DNA from: Halorubrum halophilum
GTDB taxonomy: Archaea; Halobacteriota; Halobacteria; Halobacteriales; Haloferacaceae
Direction of reading: 5' to 3'
Length of the DNA: 64,000 nt
Assembly: GCF_000739595.1 (NCBI RefSeq)
Contig: NZ_BBJP01000081.1
Location: 62,001-126,000, forward strand
Each line of letters opens with the position of its first letter. The first letter of the stretch is position 1. Below the pieces are notes generated by a model. That model saw only the letters and a program-made list of their open reading frames with translations, had not been told where the DNA came from and made no database searches. Positions 12,155 through 21,881 of this stretch are shown here, piece after piece. Both the position numbers and the translations under genes were made by a program.

Positions 12155-12856
12155 TTACTCACCCTCGCCCAGCCGACAGAACGATCGGTTCGCGAGCCAC
12201 ACCGCCCCGACGCCGATCGCGAGCGTCGCGCCCGCCAGCAGGGGACCGGGCTCGTACAGAAGCGGCGGGTGGTAGCCGACGCCGTAGTCGAGGGCGACGT
12301 TGACAACGACGAGCGTGAACGCGAGCGCCAGCGCGCCGCGAGTGGTCCGGCCGAACGCCGGAAACAGCAGGGCGAGGCCGACGAAACAGAGGTGCGTCCC
12401 GAGCACGCCCCAGTAGTAGATCCACGCGTCGGGGGCCGCGACGTACTCGCCGAACGCGAGGTTCAGGGAGACGATCGGCCAGAGCCCGAACTGGACCAGC
12501 CAGACGAACGCGGCGGTCTGGAGGTACGCGAGCCCGAGTGAGGTCGGGGCGTCGGTCACGCTGTTGCCGCGGCGAACCGTGGGGACGAGGCTCAACAGGG
12601 CGATCCCGCCGAGCGCGACCGCGACCGCCGAGTCCGCGTAGAGCGGCCACAGCGGGACCGGGACCTCGCCGGCGGTCGGCGCGTAGTACCCGATTCCGAC
12701 TGCTAGCATGAACGCGGTGAACCCGAGCACGACGGCGAGGCTCCGCGGCGTGCCGAGCAGTTCCTCGGCGATCGCGTCCCGGACGCGTCGACGGACCGGC
12801 GCGTGGCGGAGTCGACCGAGCGACCGGAGCCCCCCGGAGGCGTCGGAGCGTGTCAC
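12155..12856 (-). CDS. DUF1405-type integral membrane protein
   Basis: A 233-aa polytopic protein with about six or seven hydrophobic segments (about 37-55, 68-88, 110-130, 145-165, 172-190, 205-222). The block PLWPLYADSAVAV and the later FVWLVQFGLWPIV resemble the DUF1405 (YpjA-like) membrane family, whose role is unknown. It is downstream of tRNA-Arg on the opposite strand, and 55 bp separate it from the next gene on the same strand, so the two may be co-transcribed. No enzymatic motif is visible. Confidence 0.65.
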   Translation of the reverse strand: MTRSDASGGLRSLGRLRHAPVRRRVRDAIAEELLGTPRSLAVVLGFTAFMLAVGIGYYAPTAGEVPVPLWPLYADSAVAVALGGIALLSLVPTVRRGNSVTDAPTSLGLAYLQTAAFVWLVQFGLWPIVSLNLAFGEYVAAPDAWIYYWGVLGTHLCFVGLALLFPAFGRTTRGALALAFTLVVVNVALDYGVGYHPPLLYEPGPLLAGATLAIGVGAVWLANRSFCRLGEGE

Positions 12857-12910
12857 ACCGCCCGTTTCGACCGTGCCGACCTAAAAAGACGCCCTCTGCG
12901 CTCGATCGGC

Positions 12911-13567
12911 TCACTCCCGTTTCGGGTCCAAGTTCTTCGCGGTCGGGAGGTTCCAGCCGTACGCGACCGCGGCCAGCCGGCTCCCCGCCGTCACGACCGC
13001 GCACGCCGCGGCGGCGGTTCCGGAAGATGCTCCCAGCGCTCCCACCGCCCAGTACGCGCTCCCTCCGAGGACCGCACAGCTCGCGTAGAAGTCCTCGAAG
13101 AGGATGAACGGGGCCCGGTCGAGGAGGATGTCCGCGAACGCGCCGCCGCCGACGGCGTTGATCGTCGCGATCGCCACGACGCCGAACGCCGATACGCCGG
13201 CCTCGGTCGCGACGATCGCACCGGCCGTCGCGAAGGCCGCCAGTCCGACGGCGTCCGAGACGAGCGTGACTGGATGCGTCTCCGGGGCGGACAGCACGAC
13301 GTTCAACCCGATCGCCAGGGCGACGCCGAGGAGCCCCAGCCAGATCTCGATCGGGGACTGCAGCGCGAGCGGCACGCGGGCCACGAGGAGGTCCCGGGTC
13401 GCGCCGCCGGCGAACGCCATCGCTAACCCGACGATGACGATCCCGAGCAGGTCGAACTCCTCGCGGATGGCCTTCGACGCCCCGACGAGCGCGAACGCGA
13501 CCAAGCCGATCGTGTTCATCGCGGCGAACGGGTCGCCGAACAGCACCGCAACGAGGCTCTGAGTCAC
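12911..13567 (-). CDS. TRIC/UPF0126-family cation channel-like membrane protein
   Basis: A 218-aa membrane protein with two similar three-helix halves, as in the UPF0126/TRIC family of prokaryotic trimeric cation channels. The first half contains GGATRDLL, and the equivalent position of the second half has VGGGAFADILL. The glycine-rich bends match the family's selectivity kinks. A C-terminal helix and a short charged tail follow. It probably conducts K+ or Na+ across the cytoplasmic membrane, by family analogy only. Its downstream neighbour on the same strand is the DUF1405 gene. Confidence 0.85.
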   Translation of the reverse strand: MTQSLVAVLFGDPFAAMNTIGLVAFALVGASKAIREEFDLLGIVIVGLAMAFAGGATRDLLVARVPLALQSPIEIWLGLLGVALAIGLNVVLSAPETHPVTLVSDAVGLAAFATAGAIVATEAGVSAFGVVAIATINAVGGGAFADILLDRAPFILFEDFYASCAVLGGSAYWAVGALGASSGTAAAACAVVTAGSRLAAVAYGWNLPTAKNLDPKRE

Positions 13568-13943
13568 TGTCGCCGGCTACGAGCGCGAGGATCTTGAGCG
13601 TGCCGCAGTCACCGCGGAGCGCATCGAAAGCCGTGTCGGACGCAGTCGCCGAACCCCGCGCGATGTCGCGGCTCGTCCCGTTCGTCGCCGGCCTGTCCGA
13701 GATCGCGTGGCCGTCAGGCCCAAGTACTCCCCCTCGTCTCCGACGGCCACTGAGACCCCGCGATCATCCGCCGGCGGGCCACGCGAACCCTGCTCCGCTC
13801 CGACCCCGACCTATATATAAACGGCTGACATTTAGTAAGCGCCAAAACCGTCGTAAATACGCATCACAGGCTCCGATATCGGGATTATCAGTTGTGGTGT
13901 TTTGCGAGGCACCTTTTTCAACGGGCGAACCGTGGACGCACGT
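13568..13943. other. intergenic region upstream of the pilB operon
   Basis: No gene was found. The only marked signal is TATATATAA at about 13812-13820, roughly 125 nt before the pilB start, followed by an AT-richer stretch and a CCGATATCGG palindrome (about 13875). This would give the pilus transcript a leader of about 100 nt, unusual for a genome of mostly short leaders. Confidence 0.45.
13812..13820 (+). promoter_or_regulatory. probable TATA box of the pilB operon
   Basis: TATATATAA is the strongest TATA-like sequence between the divergent membrane-protein gene and pilB. The start codon is about 125 nt downstream, implying a long 5' leader unless a weaker AT tract near 13914 is used instead. 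Confidence 0.4.
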
Positions 13944-16900
13944 ATGACAACCGAGGACGCCGAGCGTTCGCCCCTCTCGCCCGACGAGACGGCGGGATCG
14001 CCGGCGTCCGATCGCCCGGCTTCAGACCGCCCCGACCGCCCAGATCGCCCGGTTTCGGTGGGTCGCTGCTCGTGGCGATCGTTCCTCCGTGACCGCGGCC
14101 GCGGCGGCGACGCGACCGATCTGTACGCCGACATCGGCGAGGAGCCGATCCTCCCGGCGACCGCCGTCGACGCCCACTTCGAGGAGGGCGTCGACCGGGT
14201 GGTCCGCGCCGCCGGCGTCGACGAGCCGTACGAGGCCGACGGCGACACGGCCGTTCCGGGACACGGGACGCCCGAGGCGGGCACCCTCGTGATCGGTCCC
14301 GACCACGTCGTTCTCAGCGGTGCGGCCGTCGTGCCGGCCGGGAATTCAACTGCGGCGGCGACTCTCGAACCCGAGGCGGAGTCGGGTGACGGATCGGAAG
14401 CCGACGACGAGCGAGACGGCAGTGAGGAAGGCGTCGGCGAGGGCGATGACGAGTCGTCCGGCGAATCTCCCAGCGAACCGACCGACGAACCGGCTGGCGA
14501 ACCGACAGCGAGCGAGCCTGCGGAACCGGACGAGCCGGAAGCTCGTCCCGGCATCGCGGTTGACAGCCCGGGCGTCTCCGGTGTCGTGGTCGCCGCGAGC
14601 GCCGACGTGGAGTCGGTGCCGCGCCGCGCGCCGACCGACGAGGAGTGGGACCGGATCGGCGTCGATCCGAGCGAGTTCCTCGGCTTCGACCCCTTGGAGA
14701 CCGAGTACCGCGTCGGGGCGGCCGCGGCGGTCGGAGACGTTCTCTGGGACCTGTGTGCGGCCCGGTACGACCCCTACTCGGTCCCGGTGCTCAAGGGGTA
14801 CTACACGTGGGACGACTACCGGGACGAGTACTTCCTCGACGAGGAGGGGAACCCGCCGACCGAGGAGAACGAGGAGGGGGAAGCGGCGCCGCTGGAGTTC
14901 ACCCACGAAGACAAGACGGAGGCGCTGGGATTCGACCCCGACCAAACCGAGGGCCTGCTGGGGGCGGGCGGGAGCGCCGCGGCCGACCTCGCGGAGCTGG
15001 TCGACGAGCGCACGGTCGACGTGAACCCGGAGGTCGACGAGGACGCCTTCTTCTCGACGGACGAGGGCGACACCACGCTCGCGAACCGGTACGACCTAGA
15101 GAAGGCGGTGCCGATGCCGAAGAAGCAGCACTTCCGCGAGATCGAGCGCTACTGGGTGAACAAGCCGTACGCGTTCGTGATCGTGTTCCGGTCGAGGAAG
15201 GAGAACGAGGTGAAGTACTACGCGGTTCAGCCGCACCGGACGGAGATCGAGACCGACCTGGTCGAGTTCCTCACCGGGAAACTCCGGACCTCGATCAAGT
15301 ACGCCGACGAGTCGATCGCGGGCGGCGACGAGGCGTTCCGCGAGGGCGTGATCGTCGACGAGACGCTGACGCTGCTCGACCGGTACGACCTCTACGAGCG
15401 CGAGGACGACGACCGGGGGCCCATCGACGATCTCGTGGACGACCTCGTCGACCGGTTCGGCTTCGATCTCACCGAGGGCATCGCGCACCGGATCACCGAG
15501 TCGCTCGGATACGAGCCGCCGACCGGGTCGGACTCGGAGTCAGTGCCGGCGAAGGTACTCGCCCGTCCCGAGCCCGCGGTGATCGCGGAGGACCCGGAGA
15601 CGCTCTCGGAGCATCAGGTCGAGAAGCTGCTGTACTACCTCAAGCGAGACTTCATCGGCTACGAGCGCATCGACCCGATCAAGTACGACATCAACGTCGA
15701 GGACATCTCCTGTGACGGGTACAACTCTCCCGTCTTCGTCTACCACTCCGACTACGAGCAGATCATCACCAACGTCTACCACGGGACCGACGAGCTCGAC
15801 GACTTCGTCGTGAAGCTCGCGCAGCGCTCGGGAAAGGGGATCTCGAAGCGCCGCCCGCAGGTGGACGCCACCCTCCCGGACGGCTCCCGCGCCCAGCTCA
15901 CGCTCGGCCGCGAGGTGTCCGACCACGGGACCAACTACACGATCCGGCAGTTCAACGACGTGCCGTTCACGCCGATCGACCTGATCAACTGGAAGACGTT
16001 CTCGCTCGACGAGATGGCCTTCCTCTGGCTCTCGATCGAGAACCACAAGAGCCTGATCTTCGCGGGCGGCACCGCCTCCGGGAAGACGACGAGCCTGAAC
16101 GCGGTCTCCCTTTTTATTCCCTCGAACGCGAAGATCGTCTCCATCGAGGACACCCGCGAGGTGGAGCTTCCCCAACGCAACTGGATCGCCTCCGTCACGC
16201 GCCCCTCCTTCTCCGACGACGACAAGGGCGACATCGACGAGTTCGACTTACTGGAGGCCGCGCTCCGCCAGCGCCCGGACTACATCGTGATGGGCGAGAT
16301 CCGCGGCGAGGAGGGACGGACGGCCTTCCAGGTGATGTCCACGGGTCACACCACCTACACCACGTTCCACGCCGACTCGGTCGGCGAGGTGCTCAAGCGG
16401 TTCACCACCGACCCGATCAACGTCTCGAAGACGATGTTCACCGCCCTCGACCTGGTCTCCGTCCAGACCTCCACGCGGGTGCAGGGCAAGAAGGTGCGCC
16501 GGAACAAGTCGCTGACAGAGATCAACCACTACGACGCCGAGAACGACGAGATCAACGTCCAAGACGTGTTCCAGTGGCAGGCGGAGACCGACGAGTTCCT
16601 CCAGATGGGCGACTCGAACACCTTGGAGGACATCATGTTCGACCGCGGGTGGAGCCGCGAGACGCTGAACGACGAGCTCCAGAAGCGCCGCGTCGTGTTG
16701 GCGTACCTCATCGACCGCGGACTCAACAGCTACGCGCAGGTGGCGGCGACGTTCCAGGCGTTTATCAACGACCCGGAGACGGTGCTCGCGCTGATGGCGA
16801 ACGAGGAGTTAGAGCGGTCGCTGGAGGACCTCCGCGAGATGGAGTCGGTCCTGATCAACGTCGACCGCGACAAAGAGAAGATGGTGCCGCGACCGGACCC

Positions 16901-17660
16901 CGACGAGGACGGCCGCGAGGAGGTCGAGGAGATCCTGGCCGAGGCCGAGGACCTGTTCGCGGAGTACCGCGGCCGGATGCCCGACTCGGTCGCCGACGCC
17001 CTCCTCGACGTCGCGCCCGCTCGCGACGTGGAGGCGGAGCCCGGGGCCGACCGCGAGGCGCTCGCGCAGACGGCGGACGAGGCCGCGGCCCTCGACGCGG
17101 AAGTCCCGACCGAGTCGGAGTCGGGCGAGACTGACAGTGCCGCCGAGATCGACGGGATCGGCGGCGTCGACGATCCCGACGAGGTGGGGGTCGTCGCGGA
17201 CGCGACACCGACCAACGGGGAGTTCGGAGCCGGTCCGGCGACGGCGGACGGGTTCTCCGACGGGGGCGACGCGGACGACGCCGGTGACGCGGGAGGCGTT
17301 GTGACTCCGGACGAGAGCGACACGGCGGCCGCGGACGAGAGAGGCGACACGGCCGACACGAACAACGCGGGCGGCGGTATCGACTTCGACGAGCCGTTCG
17401 ACGAGGGGATCGACGTGCTCGACTCGGACCCGACTCCGGATTCGGAACCGGCAACGAGCTCGCGACGCGCCGATTCCGGCGCCAGGGCAGACGTCGACGG
17501 CGGAGAGATCGGAACCGAGGCCGGAGCGGAGGACGCGGCCGAGGGCGACGAGGCCGGTGACGGCTCTGCCGAGAGCGAGGCCGAAGACGCCGACGAAAGC
17601 GATACCGACGACACCGACGGCTGGGGCTTCGACTCCGTCGAATCCCGGGAGGACCGGTGA
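13944..17660 (+). CDS. pilB: type IV pilus assembly ATPase PilB (archaeal GspE family)
   Basis: A 1238-aa cytoplasmic hexameric ATPase that drives pilin extrusion. The catalytic core (about 390-960) contains Walker A GGTASGKTTSLN (about 706-717), an Asp-box-like VSIEDTREVELPQ, Walker B region YIVMGEIRGEE (about 777-787) and the His-box THFH-like TGHTTYTTFHADS. The core is flanked by long acidic low-complexity arms: an Asp/Glu/Ser-rich N-terminal stretch (about 130-220) and a C-terminal Asp/Glu/Ala tail from about 1000. Archaeal PilB proteins are usually much shorter, near 550-900 aa. ATG 13944 was chosen because it starts the MTTEDAERSP reading. The gene heads the pilB-pilC-pilin operon. Confidence 0.92.
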   Translation: MTTEDAERSPLSPDETAGSPASDRPASDRPDRPDRPVSVGRCSWRSFLRDRGRGGDATDLYADIGEEPILPATAVDAHFEEGVDRVVRAAGVDEPYEADGDTAVPGHGTPEAGTLVIGPDHVVLSGAAVVPAGNSTAAATLEPEAESGDGSEADDERDGSEEGVGEGDDESSGESPSEPTDEPAGEPTASEPAEPDEPEARPGIAVDSPGVSGVVVAASADVESVPRRAPTDEEWDRIGVDPSEFLGFDPLETEYRVGAAAAVGDVLWDLCAARYDPYSVPVLKGYYTWDDYRDEYFLDEEGNPPTEENEEGEAAPLEFTHEDKTEALGFDPDQTEGLLGAGGSAAADLAELVDERTVDVNPEVDEDAFFSTDEGDTTLANRYDLEKAVPMPKKQHFREIERYWVNKPYAFVIVFRSRKENEVKYYAVQPHRTEIETDLVEFLTGKLRTSIKYADESIAGGDEAFREGVIVDETLTLLDRYDLYEREDDDRGPIDDLVDDLVDRFGFDLTEGIAHRITESLGYEPPTGSDSESVPAKVLARPEPAVIAEDPETLSEHQVEKLLYYLKRDFIGYERIDPIKYDINVEDISCDGYNSPVFVYHSDYEQIITNVYHGTDELDDFVVKLAQRSGKGISKRRPQVDATLPDGSRAQLTLGREVSDHGTNYTIRQFNDVPFTPIDLINWKTFSLDEMAFLWLSIENHKSLIFAGGTASGKTTSLNAVSLFIPSNAKIVSIEDTREVELPQRNWIASVTRPSFSDDDKGDIDEFDLLEAALRQRPDYIVMGEIRGEEGRTAFQVMSTGHTTYTTFHADSVGEVLKRFTTDPINVSKTMFTALDLVSVQTSTRVQGKKVRRNKSLTEINHYDAENDEINVQDVFQWQAETDEFLQMGDSNTLEDIMFDRGWSRETLNDELQKRRVVLAYLIDRGLNSYAQVAATFQAFINDPETVLALMANEELERSLEDLREMESVLINVDRDKEKMVPRPDPDEDGREEVEEILAEAEDLFAEYRGRMPDSVADALLDVAPARDVEAEPGADREALAQTADEAAALDAEVPTESESGETDSAAEIDGIGGVDDPDEVGVVADATPTNGEFGAGPATADGFSDGGDADDAGDAGGVVTPDESDTAAADERGDTADTNNAGGGIDFDEPFDEGIDVLDSDPTPDSEPATSSRRADSGARADVDGGEIGTEAGAEDAAEGDEAGDGSAESEAEDADESDTDDTDGWGFDSVESREDR

Positions 17661-17682
17661 TGGTCCGAACGAGGTGGGTCGC

Positions 17683-19719
17683 GTGAGCCTCGACACGGGC
17701 GTCGGCGACGGCTCCGTCGACGGGAACCTCCTCGCGGAGCTGTTCTACCCGGTCTTCGAGCTGCTCTTCGACGCCGACGGCGACTTCGTCGGCGACGTGG
17801 AACGCAAGCTCGCGGAGGCGCGCATGCCGGACCAGGTGGAGATGTACGTCTCCCGAGCGCTCGGGGTCGGCCTGCTCGTGGGCGGGACCCTCTGGGCGCT
17901 CGGAACCCTGACCGGCTACGGCGTGTTCTCGCTCGGGCTGATCGATCCCGACGCGCTCTCGCTCGGGATGCCCGCGCCCACGCCGGCAGTCCGGGAGTTC
18001 CTGCGGTCGCTCGTCGTGCCCGCCGCGGTCCTCGTCAGCGGGCTCGTGTTCGGCTCGCTCGGGTTCGCGATCGGCTTCGGGGGCGTGGTCGCGATCCCTT
18101 ATTCGCGGGCGTCGGCGCGGGAACGCGAGATCAACCTCCTCCTCGCGGACTCGGTGTCGTTCATGTACGCGCTGTCGGTCGGCGGGCTCAACCAGCTTGA
18201 GATCCTGCGCTCGATGGCGACGGCGGAAGACACCTACGGCGAGGTGTCCCGCGAGTTCCAGAGCATCGTCAACGAGACGGAGTACTTCGGTACCGACTAC
18301 CGGAACGCGATCCGCCAGCAGTCGATGGAGACCCCCTCCGACGAGCTCTCGCAGTTCCTCGCGGACATGCTCTCCATCGTCAACTCCGGCGGCGACATGG
18401 AGAGCTTCCTGAAGGACAAAAAGGAGAAACATCTCCGCACGTCGAAACAGGAGCGCGAGATGACGTTGGAGACGCTGGAGCTGTTCGGCGAGATGTACAT
18501 GACGCTGTCGCTGTTCCCGCTCCTCCTCATCATCATCCTCGTCATCATGGGGATGATGGGCGAGTCCGACGAGCGTCTGCTGTACGCGACCGTCTACGCC
18601 CTCATCCCGCTGACCGGCGTCGGCTTCCTCGTGCTCGTCTCCACCGTCAAGCAGGACGAGCCCGGAGACGGCTACCTCCGTCCCGACGGCGGCAGCGATC
18701 GGCTCCGGCAGACGAGCAAAGAGGGGCTGCTTCACTTCGGGCTGATCGAGGCGTTCGTAGGTCGGTTCGGCGTCTTCGACCGGATCCGCGACCGCGAGGG
18801 GACGTACAAGACCAAGCAGATCGTCTCCGCGCCGCACCTGTTTCTCCGGGACAACCCGCTGTACACGCTCGCGTTGACCGTTCCGGCCGCGCTCGTCATC
18901 GTCGGCGTCGCGGTCGGCTCGGGGAACGCGCCGACGACCTTCGACGGGTGGGTTGACCGTCCGGTGTGGTCGACGTTCATCTGGGTGTACCTCCCCGCAT
19001 ACCTCGTGTTGACGCCGCTCGCGGTGTTCCACGAGTGGAGCCAGCGGTCCAAGCGGGCGATCACGGGAAAGCTCTCGGAGAGCCTGCGGAAGCTCTCCTC
19101 AGCGAACGACACCGGACAGACCCTGCTCGAATCGGTGGAGACGGTCTCGGAGACGTCGAGCGGGAAGCTCGCCGAGGAGTTCGAGGTGGTCCACGAGAAG
19201 GTGAACTATGGGATGAGCCTGCGGGACGCTTTGGTGGAGTTCAACAACAAGTACGCGGTCCCTCGGCTCGCTCGGACGGTGAAACTCATCTCGGAGGCGC
19301 AGGAGGCCTCCTCGCAGATCACGGACGTGTTGACAACGGCGGCGCAGGCCTCCGAGAACCAGGACGACATCGAGCGCAATCGGATCTCTCAGACCCGGAT
19401 GCAGGTGGCGATCATCGTGATGACGTACGTCACCCTGCTCGGCGTGATGGCGATCCTTCAGACCCAGTTCATCGACGTGATGGGCGGGCTCTCCTCGCAG
19501 GCCGACGGCGGCGGTGCAGGGGGCGGCGCCGGCTTCGGGGGCGGCGGCGGCGTCGATCCAGAGGTGCTCTCGCTGCTGTTCTTCCACGCCGTGACGCTGC
19601 AGGCGGTCCTCTCCGGGTTCATCAGCGGGTACATCCGGAACGCCGACATCATCTCCGGCGTCAAGTTCGCCGTGGTCCTGATGACGCTCGCGCTGGGGGT
19701 GTGGATCTATGTGGGATGA
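17683..19719 (+). CDS. pilC: type IV pilus platform protein PilC (TadC/GspF family)
   Basis: A 678-aa inner-membrane platform protein that works with PilB. It contains two T2SSF domains, each with a cytoplasmic helical bundle followed by membrane helices: the first around residues 130-330 (VSFMYALSVGG), the second around 440-620 (LSSANDTGQTLLESV). A Gly-rich linker (GGGAGGGAGFGGGGG) precedes the last helices, and about eight hydrophobic segments are visible. ATG codons are absent near the 5' end, so GTG 17683 is preferred (GTG 17674 is possible), 22 nt after the pilB stop. The 3' end overlaps the next gene by 11 nt. Confidence 0.92.
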   Translation: MSLDTGVGDGSVDGNLLAELFYPVFELLFDADGDFVGDVERKLAEARMPDQVEMYVSRALGVGLLVGGTLWALGTLTGYGVFSLGLIDPDALSLGMPAPTPAVREFLRSLVVPAAVLVSGLVFGSLGFAIGFGGVVAIPYSRASAREREINLLLADSVSFMYALSVGGLNQLEILRSMATAEDTYGEVSREFQSIVNETEYFGTDYRNAIRQQSMETPSDELSQFLADMLSIVNSGGDMESFLKDKKEKHLRTSKQEREMTLETLELFGEMYMTLSLFPLLLIIILVIMGMMGESDERLLYATVYALIPLTGVGFLVLVSTVKQDEPGDGYLRPDGGSDRLRQTSKEGLLHFGLIEAFVGRFGVFDRIRDREGTYKTKQIVSAPHLFLRDNPLYTLALTVPAALVIVGVAVGSGNAPTTFDGWVDRPVWSTFIWVYLPAYLVLTPLAVFHEWSQRSKRAITGKLSESLRKLSSANDTGQTLLESVETVSETSSGKLAEEFEVVHEKVNYGMSLRDALVEFNNKYAVPRLARTVKLISEAQEASSQITDVLTTAAQASENQDDIERNRISQTRMQVAIIVMTYVTLLGVMAILQTQFIDVMGGLSSQADGGGAGGGAGFGGGGGVDPEVLSLLFFHAVTLQAVLSGFISGYIRNADIISGVKFAVVLMTLALGVWIYVG

Positions 19720-20248
19720 GGAGTCCCGGGCGCAGACTCCGATCGACTTCGCGGTCGGCGCGGGCGTGTTCCTGTTGACGCTCGCGTTCGTGATCGCCTT
19801 CGTTCCGACGCTCTTCGACCCGTTCTCCGTGGCTGAGACGGCCTCGCCGCTGGTGAGCGACCGCGTCGCGGCCGGCGTCGCCGGCGATCTGCTCGCGGCG
19901 TCGCCCGCGGAACCGGGCGTGTTGTCGCCGGCCTGTACGGTCGCCTTCTTCGAATCGGACGCGGCGCTCGGGAGCGACGCCGACTGTCATCCCGCCGTCG
20001 CCGAGAGCCCGGCGACCCACTTCGGGATCGACGGCGACGTGCAGGTGGTGATCCACGCCCCCGACGAGCGAAACCCGAGCACGAGTGCGTCGAATCTCTC
20101 GATCACGACGCGTCACGGACAGTTCGACGTGGAGCCCAACCGAACTACCGCCGATCCCGCCGACGCGGCCGCCGAAGACGTCACCGTCTCACAGCGACTC
20201 GTCTCGATCGACGGGACGCAGTACCGGCTCACGGTGCGGGTGTGGTGA
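19709..20248 (+). CDS. pilin-like one-helix surface protein 1 of the pil operon
   Basis: A 179-aa protein with a short charged leader MWDEESRA, then QTPIDF and one hydrophobic helix (about 14-31). This is the layout of a class III (prepilin-like) signal, with an acidic residue five positions after the presumed cleavage before Gln9. The rest is extracellular-type, rich in Asp, Thr and Ser. It has two cysteines about 25 residues apart. It overlaps pilC by 11 nt and is followed 2 nt later by the next gene, so co-translation is likely. A minor-pilin role is inferred from context. Similar haloarchaeal proteins carry only DUF names. Confidence 0.75.
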   Translation: MWDEESRAQTPIDFAVGAGVFLLTLAFVIAFVPTLFDPFSVAETASPLVSDRVAAGVAGDLLAASPAEPGVLSPACTVAFFESDAALGSDADCHPAVAESPATHFGIDGDVQVVIHAPDERNPSTSASNLSITTRHGQFDVEPNRTTADPADAAAEDVTVSQRLVSIDGTQYRLTVRVW

Positions 20249-20250
20249 CC

Positions 20251-20883
20251 ATGAACTCGATCAACGACGGAAACGACCGCGCGCAGGCGCACACCCTTGA
20301 GGCGTTCGCGGCCGCGATCCTGCTCGTCGCGGGGCTCACGTTCGCTCTCCAGGCGACGGCCGTAACGCCGCTTTCGGCCAGCACGTCGAATCAGCACATC
20401 GAGAACCAACAGCGCGCGCTCGCGGGCGATCTGCTCGCGACGAGCGCCGAGAACGGCGACCTCGAGGCGGCGCTGCTCTACTGGGACCCCGACGGCGGAG
20501 ACGGCAACGGGACGTTCGTCGGAACCGGAGCGTCCGGGGCATACACCGGGGGAGGACCACCGAACACCTTCGGTGAGACGTTGAACCAAACGTTTCTCGA
20601 TCGGACGATCGCGTTCAACGTGGTGATCTATCACGGCGAGCGCAACGAGAACCGGACACGGATGGTCAACATGGGGTCGCCGAGCGACAACGCCGTGACA
20701 GCCACACGGTCGGTCGGGCTCCCAGACGGCGCGAACCTGACTGCCCCCGGCCATCGGGACACGACGCTCCGTCGGCTGGCGGACGACACCGATCCCGGCG
20801 CGTTCTACGTCGAAGACGACGTCGTCGCGGACACCGCGATGTACGACTACGTGGAGGTGAGGATCGTCGTATGGCGGATGTGA
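20251..20883 (+). CDS. pilin-like one-helix surface protein 2 of the pil operon
   Basis: A 210-aa protein with leader MNSINDGNDRA, then QAHTLEAF and a hydrophobic helix (about 18-35). A glutamate sits near the start of the helix, as in type IV pilins. The exposed remainder contains several N-x-S/T sequons (for example NGT, NQT, NRT, NLT), suggesting N-glycosylation. ATG 20251 is preferred over two in-frame GTG codons just upstream, because those overlap the previous stop. The 3' end overlaps the next gene by 13 nt. The role as a minor pilin is an inference. Confidence 0.75.
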   Translation: MNSINDGNDRAQAHTLEAFAAAILLVAGLTFALQATAVTPLSASTSNQHIENQQRALAGDLLATSAENGDLEAALLYWDPDGGDGNGTFVGTGASGAYTGGGPPNTFGETLNQTFLDRTIAFNVVIYHGERNENRTRMVNMGSPSDNAVTATRSVGLPDGANLTAPGHRDTTLRRLADDTDPGAFYVEDDVVADTAMYDYVEVRIVVWRM

Positions 20884-21881
20884 GTCCACCACCCCGTGAC
20901 GGCGACGAGACGGGGACGACTGCGGAGCGCCCCCGCGACGAGCGCCGCCGTGATGCGGACCGCTTCCGCGACGCGGATCGGGGTCAGCTCCTGTTGGTCG
21001 CCGGGCTGGTCATGGCCGTCTCGCTGGTGACGCTCGTGGTCCTGTTGAACGCGAGCATCTACAGCGAGAACCTCGCGACGCGCGGCGTTGAGGCCGCCGA
21101 CGGTGAGCCTCTTGAGTTCAGGGCGTCCGCTGTCGATGGAACCGGCGCCTTGATCGACGCGACGAACCGGCGACGGTTCGGTGACTACGACACGACATCG
21201 AACGAGGTCGAACGCGGTGTCGACGACCTCGATCGACGGCTCGGACGGTCGTCGGCGAGACGCGGCGGCGTCTCTCACCTCGACCTGACCGGAGATAAAC
21301 TCCGAGAGGGCAGATACGTCACGGGGACGGTGAACGACTCGGCCGCGATCCATGACGTGGAGCGGATGCGAGCGTTCGATATCGCGATCGACGAGTCGTC
21401 GCTCTCGAATGCGAACGCGTCAACCGCTTCGGAGACGGCCGCCACTGTCGTCTTCAACCGAACCGGAGCGAACACGACCCACGAGGTGTACGTGTACGCA
21501 CCGATTGACGGGTCCGCCGCCGCGATCGCGACCGCAACCAACGGAACGAACGCGACGGAGCGATGTCGACTGGACGCGGTCGACGGCGACCGCCTGCCGA
21601 TCGGTCTCACTGCCGGAACGATAGGCGACAAGCCGTGTCCCGGGATCTGGCCGTCGGACCTACGCGGGGAGACAGACGCGTACGACATCGAGTTCGAGAA
21701 CACCGACGGTACCGACACCGAGATGACCGCGACCGCGCTCACGACGATGGATCCGGTTGGTCCGCTGGCCGACGGGTCGACGCCGGCCGTGTACGACGCC
21801 ACGCTTCGCCTTCGATACCGGACCGCAGATATCCGGTTCGACACGACCGTTCGGGTCGCGCCGGGTGAGCCGAATGAGTGA
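20871..21881 (+). CDS. pilin-like one-helix surface protein 3 of the pil operon
   Basis: A 336-aa protein, the largest of the five. A long Arg/Asp-rich cytoplasmic leader (about 40 residues) ends in DRG, followed by QLLLVAGLVMAVSLVTLVV, a single helix (about 41-62). The large outside domain is rich in Asp, Thr and Ala and holds several N-x-T sequons plus two cysteines that could pair. In bacterial type II secretion the corresponding large minor pilin is GspK; that parallel is only positional. ATG 20871 overlaps the preceding gene, and the stop overlaps the following ATG by 8 nt. Confidence 0.72.
   Translation: MADVSPPPRDGDETGTTAERPRDERRRDADRFRDADRGQLLLVAGLVMAVSLVTLVVLLNASIYSENLATRGVEAADGEPLEFRASAVDGTGALIDATNRRRFGDYDTTSNEVERGVDDLDRRLGRSSARRGGVSHLDLTGDKLREGRYVTGTVNDSAAIHDVERMRAFDIAIDESSLSNANASTASETAATVVFNRTGANTTHEVYVYAPIDGSAAAIATATNGTNATERCRLDAVDGDRLPIGLTAGTIGDKPCPGIWPSDLRGETDAYDIEFENTDGTDTEMTATALTTMDPVGPLADGSTPAVYDATLRLRYRTADIRFDTTVRVAPGEPNE

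Noticed and set aside
16855-19032. A 725-codon minus-strand frame opposite pilB and pilC
   Set aside because: Arg/His/Pro/Glu-rich translation without motifs, fully explained by the two pil genes.
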